This document shows positions 36,240-36,453 of a DNA stretch of 36,453 nucleotides, piece after piece. Under the pieces are notes generated by a model. The model had not been told where the DNA came from. It saw only the letters and a list, made by a program, of their open reading frames with translations, and did no database searches. Position numbers and translations under genes: made by a program. Position 1 is the first letter of the stretch, and every line of letters starts with the position of its first letter. Source of the DNA: Acidobacteriaceae bacterium (GTDB taxonomy: Bacteria > Acidobacteriota > Terriglobia > Terriglobales > Acidobacteriaceae). Location of the stretch: positions 1-36,453 of the forward strand of contig DAHUZH010000022.1 in the NCBI GenBank assembly GCA_027306695.1, read 5' to 3'.

Positions 36240-36404
36240 CTAAGCGGTTGAAGCGCGGGAAGCGGGCGAAACCTTAGCTCTCTTTTTTCGCGCCTGTTTG
36301 CGCTTCCATTCCTTCTCACGCTTCTTCAATTCCGCGCGTGGGACGGAAAGAATCTTTCGCAACACAGAGTTGAATTCTTCAAGCTCCGAATTCGATTTCG
36401 CCAT
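36240..36404 (-). CDS. 54-residue basic protein convergent with the IS1595 transposase
   Basis: A minus-strand gene starts at the ATG at 36404 and ends two bases after the transposase stop. Its product starts MAKSNSELEEFNSVLRKILS, continues VPRAELKKREKEWKRKQARK and ends in a basic tail with KRAKVSPASRASTA. The pattern of an acidic/hydrophobic helix, VP-x-x-ELKKR-x-x-E, and a lysine-rich end is one I recall for small ORFs next to IS1595-family and similar transposases, where they may be passenger genes. No function is known. TTGGGGT precedes the ATG and is a plausible ribosome site. The frame has no signal or membrane segment. Its presence suggests the IS right end lies beyond 36404. Confidence 0.6.
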   Translation of the reverse strand: MAKSNSELEEFNSVLRKILSVPRAELKKREKEWKRKQARKKRAKVSPASRASTA

Positions 36405-36453
36405 CAAAATACCCCAATGTTATGAAGCATAGAACGGATAGGCCACATAGTTA

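Overview
The window looks like chromosomal DNA of a GC-rich heterotrophic bacterium, most likely an Acidobacteriota (Terriglobia-type) genome. This placement is an inference. It rests on the gene set (class II ribonucleotide reductase NrdJ, group III-type phosphofructokinase, MeaB with methylmalonyl-CoA epimerase, DUF2961/GH172 enzyme, Lhr next to a Nei-like glycosylase, several secreted proteins of unknown function) and on large palindromic repeats between genes. No rRNA, tRNA or CRISPR array was recognised.

Layout. Positions 1-435 are the C-terminal end of glutamate synthase (gltB), followed by a long-chain acyl-CoA synthetase, a small secreted three-cysteine protein, a phosphofructokinase with the pyrophosphate-type residue pair D104/K124, a helix-turn-helix protein, a polytopic membrane protein and a frameshifted YdeI-family gene. 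Positions 6571-10151 hold a promoter, a long leader, nrdJ and a clear intrinsic terminator. An IS5-family element (10504-11362) separates nrdJ from a secreted GH172-like enzyme. A DHA2-type exporter is on the minus strand (12821-14446). From 14682 to 19458 a plus-strand run carries meaB, methylmalonyl-CoA epimerase, tsaB, rimI, a small YdcH/DUF465 protein, psd and pssA. After a palindromic repeat come an Asd-like protein without catalytic Cys and His, punA and cdd on the minus strand, a frameshifted DinB-family gene, then lhr-nei, hisS and aspS.

The most unusual stretch is 31932-33826. The last 22 codons of aspS occur a second time 1.8 kb downstream, with eight base differences that are all synonymous. 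Between the copies lies an AT-richer island with two minus-strand genes for probable secreted proteins, one of them 8-cysteine and frameshifted in a homopolymer. This is the pattern left by an element that integrates into the 3' end of a gene and supplies a replacement end, here at a tRNA-synthetase gene and with no integrase in view. Downstream are a glutaryl-CoA-dehydrogenase-like gene and an IS1595-family transposase with a convergent 54-residue gene that no long-ORF scan would show.

Themes. Core functions (aminoacyl-tRNA synthesis, t6A modification, phospholipid synthesis, nucleotide reduction and salvage) are interleaved with two insertion sequences, three related palindromic repeats and three genes broken by a single-base length change (YdeI, DinB, Cys-rich protein). 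Two of the three changes fall in runs of 7 and 8 identical bases, so either real frameshifting or sequencing error is possible.
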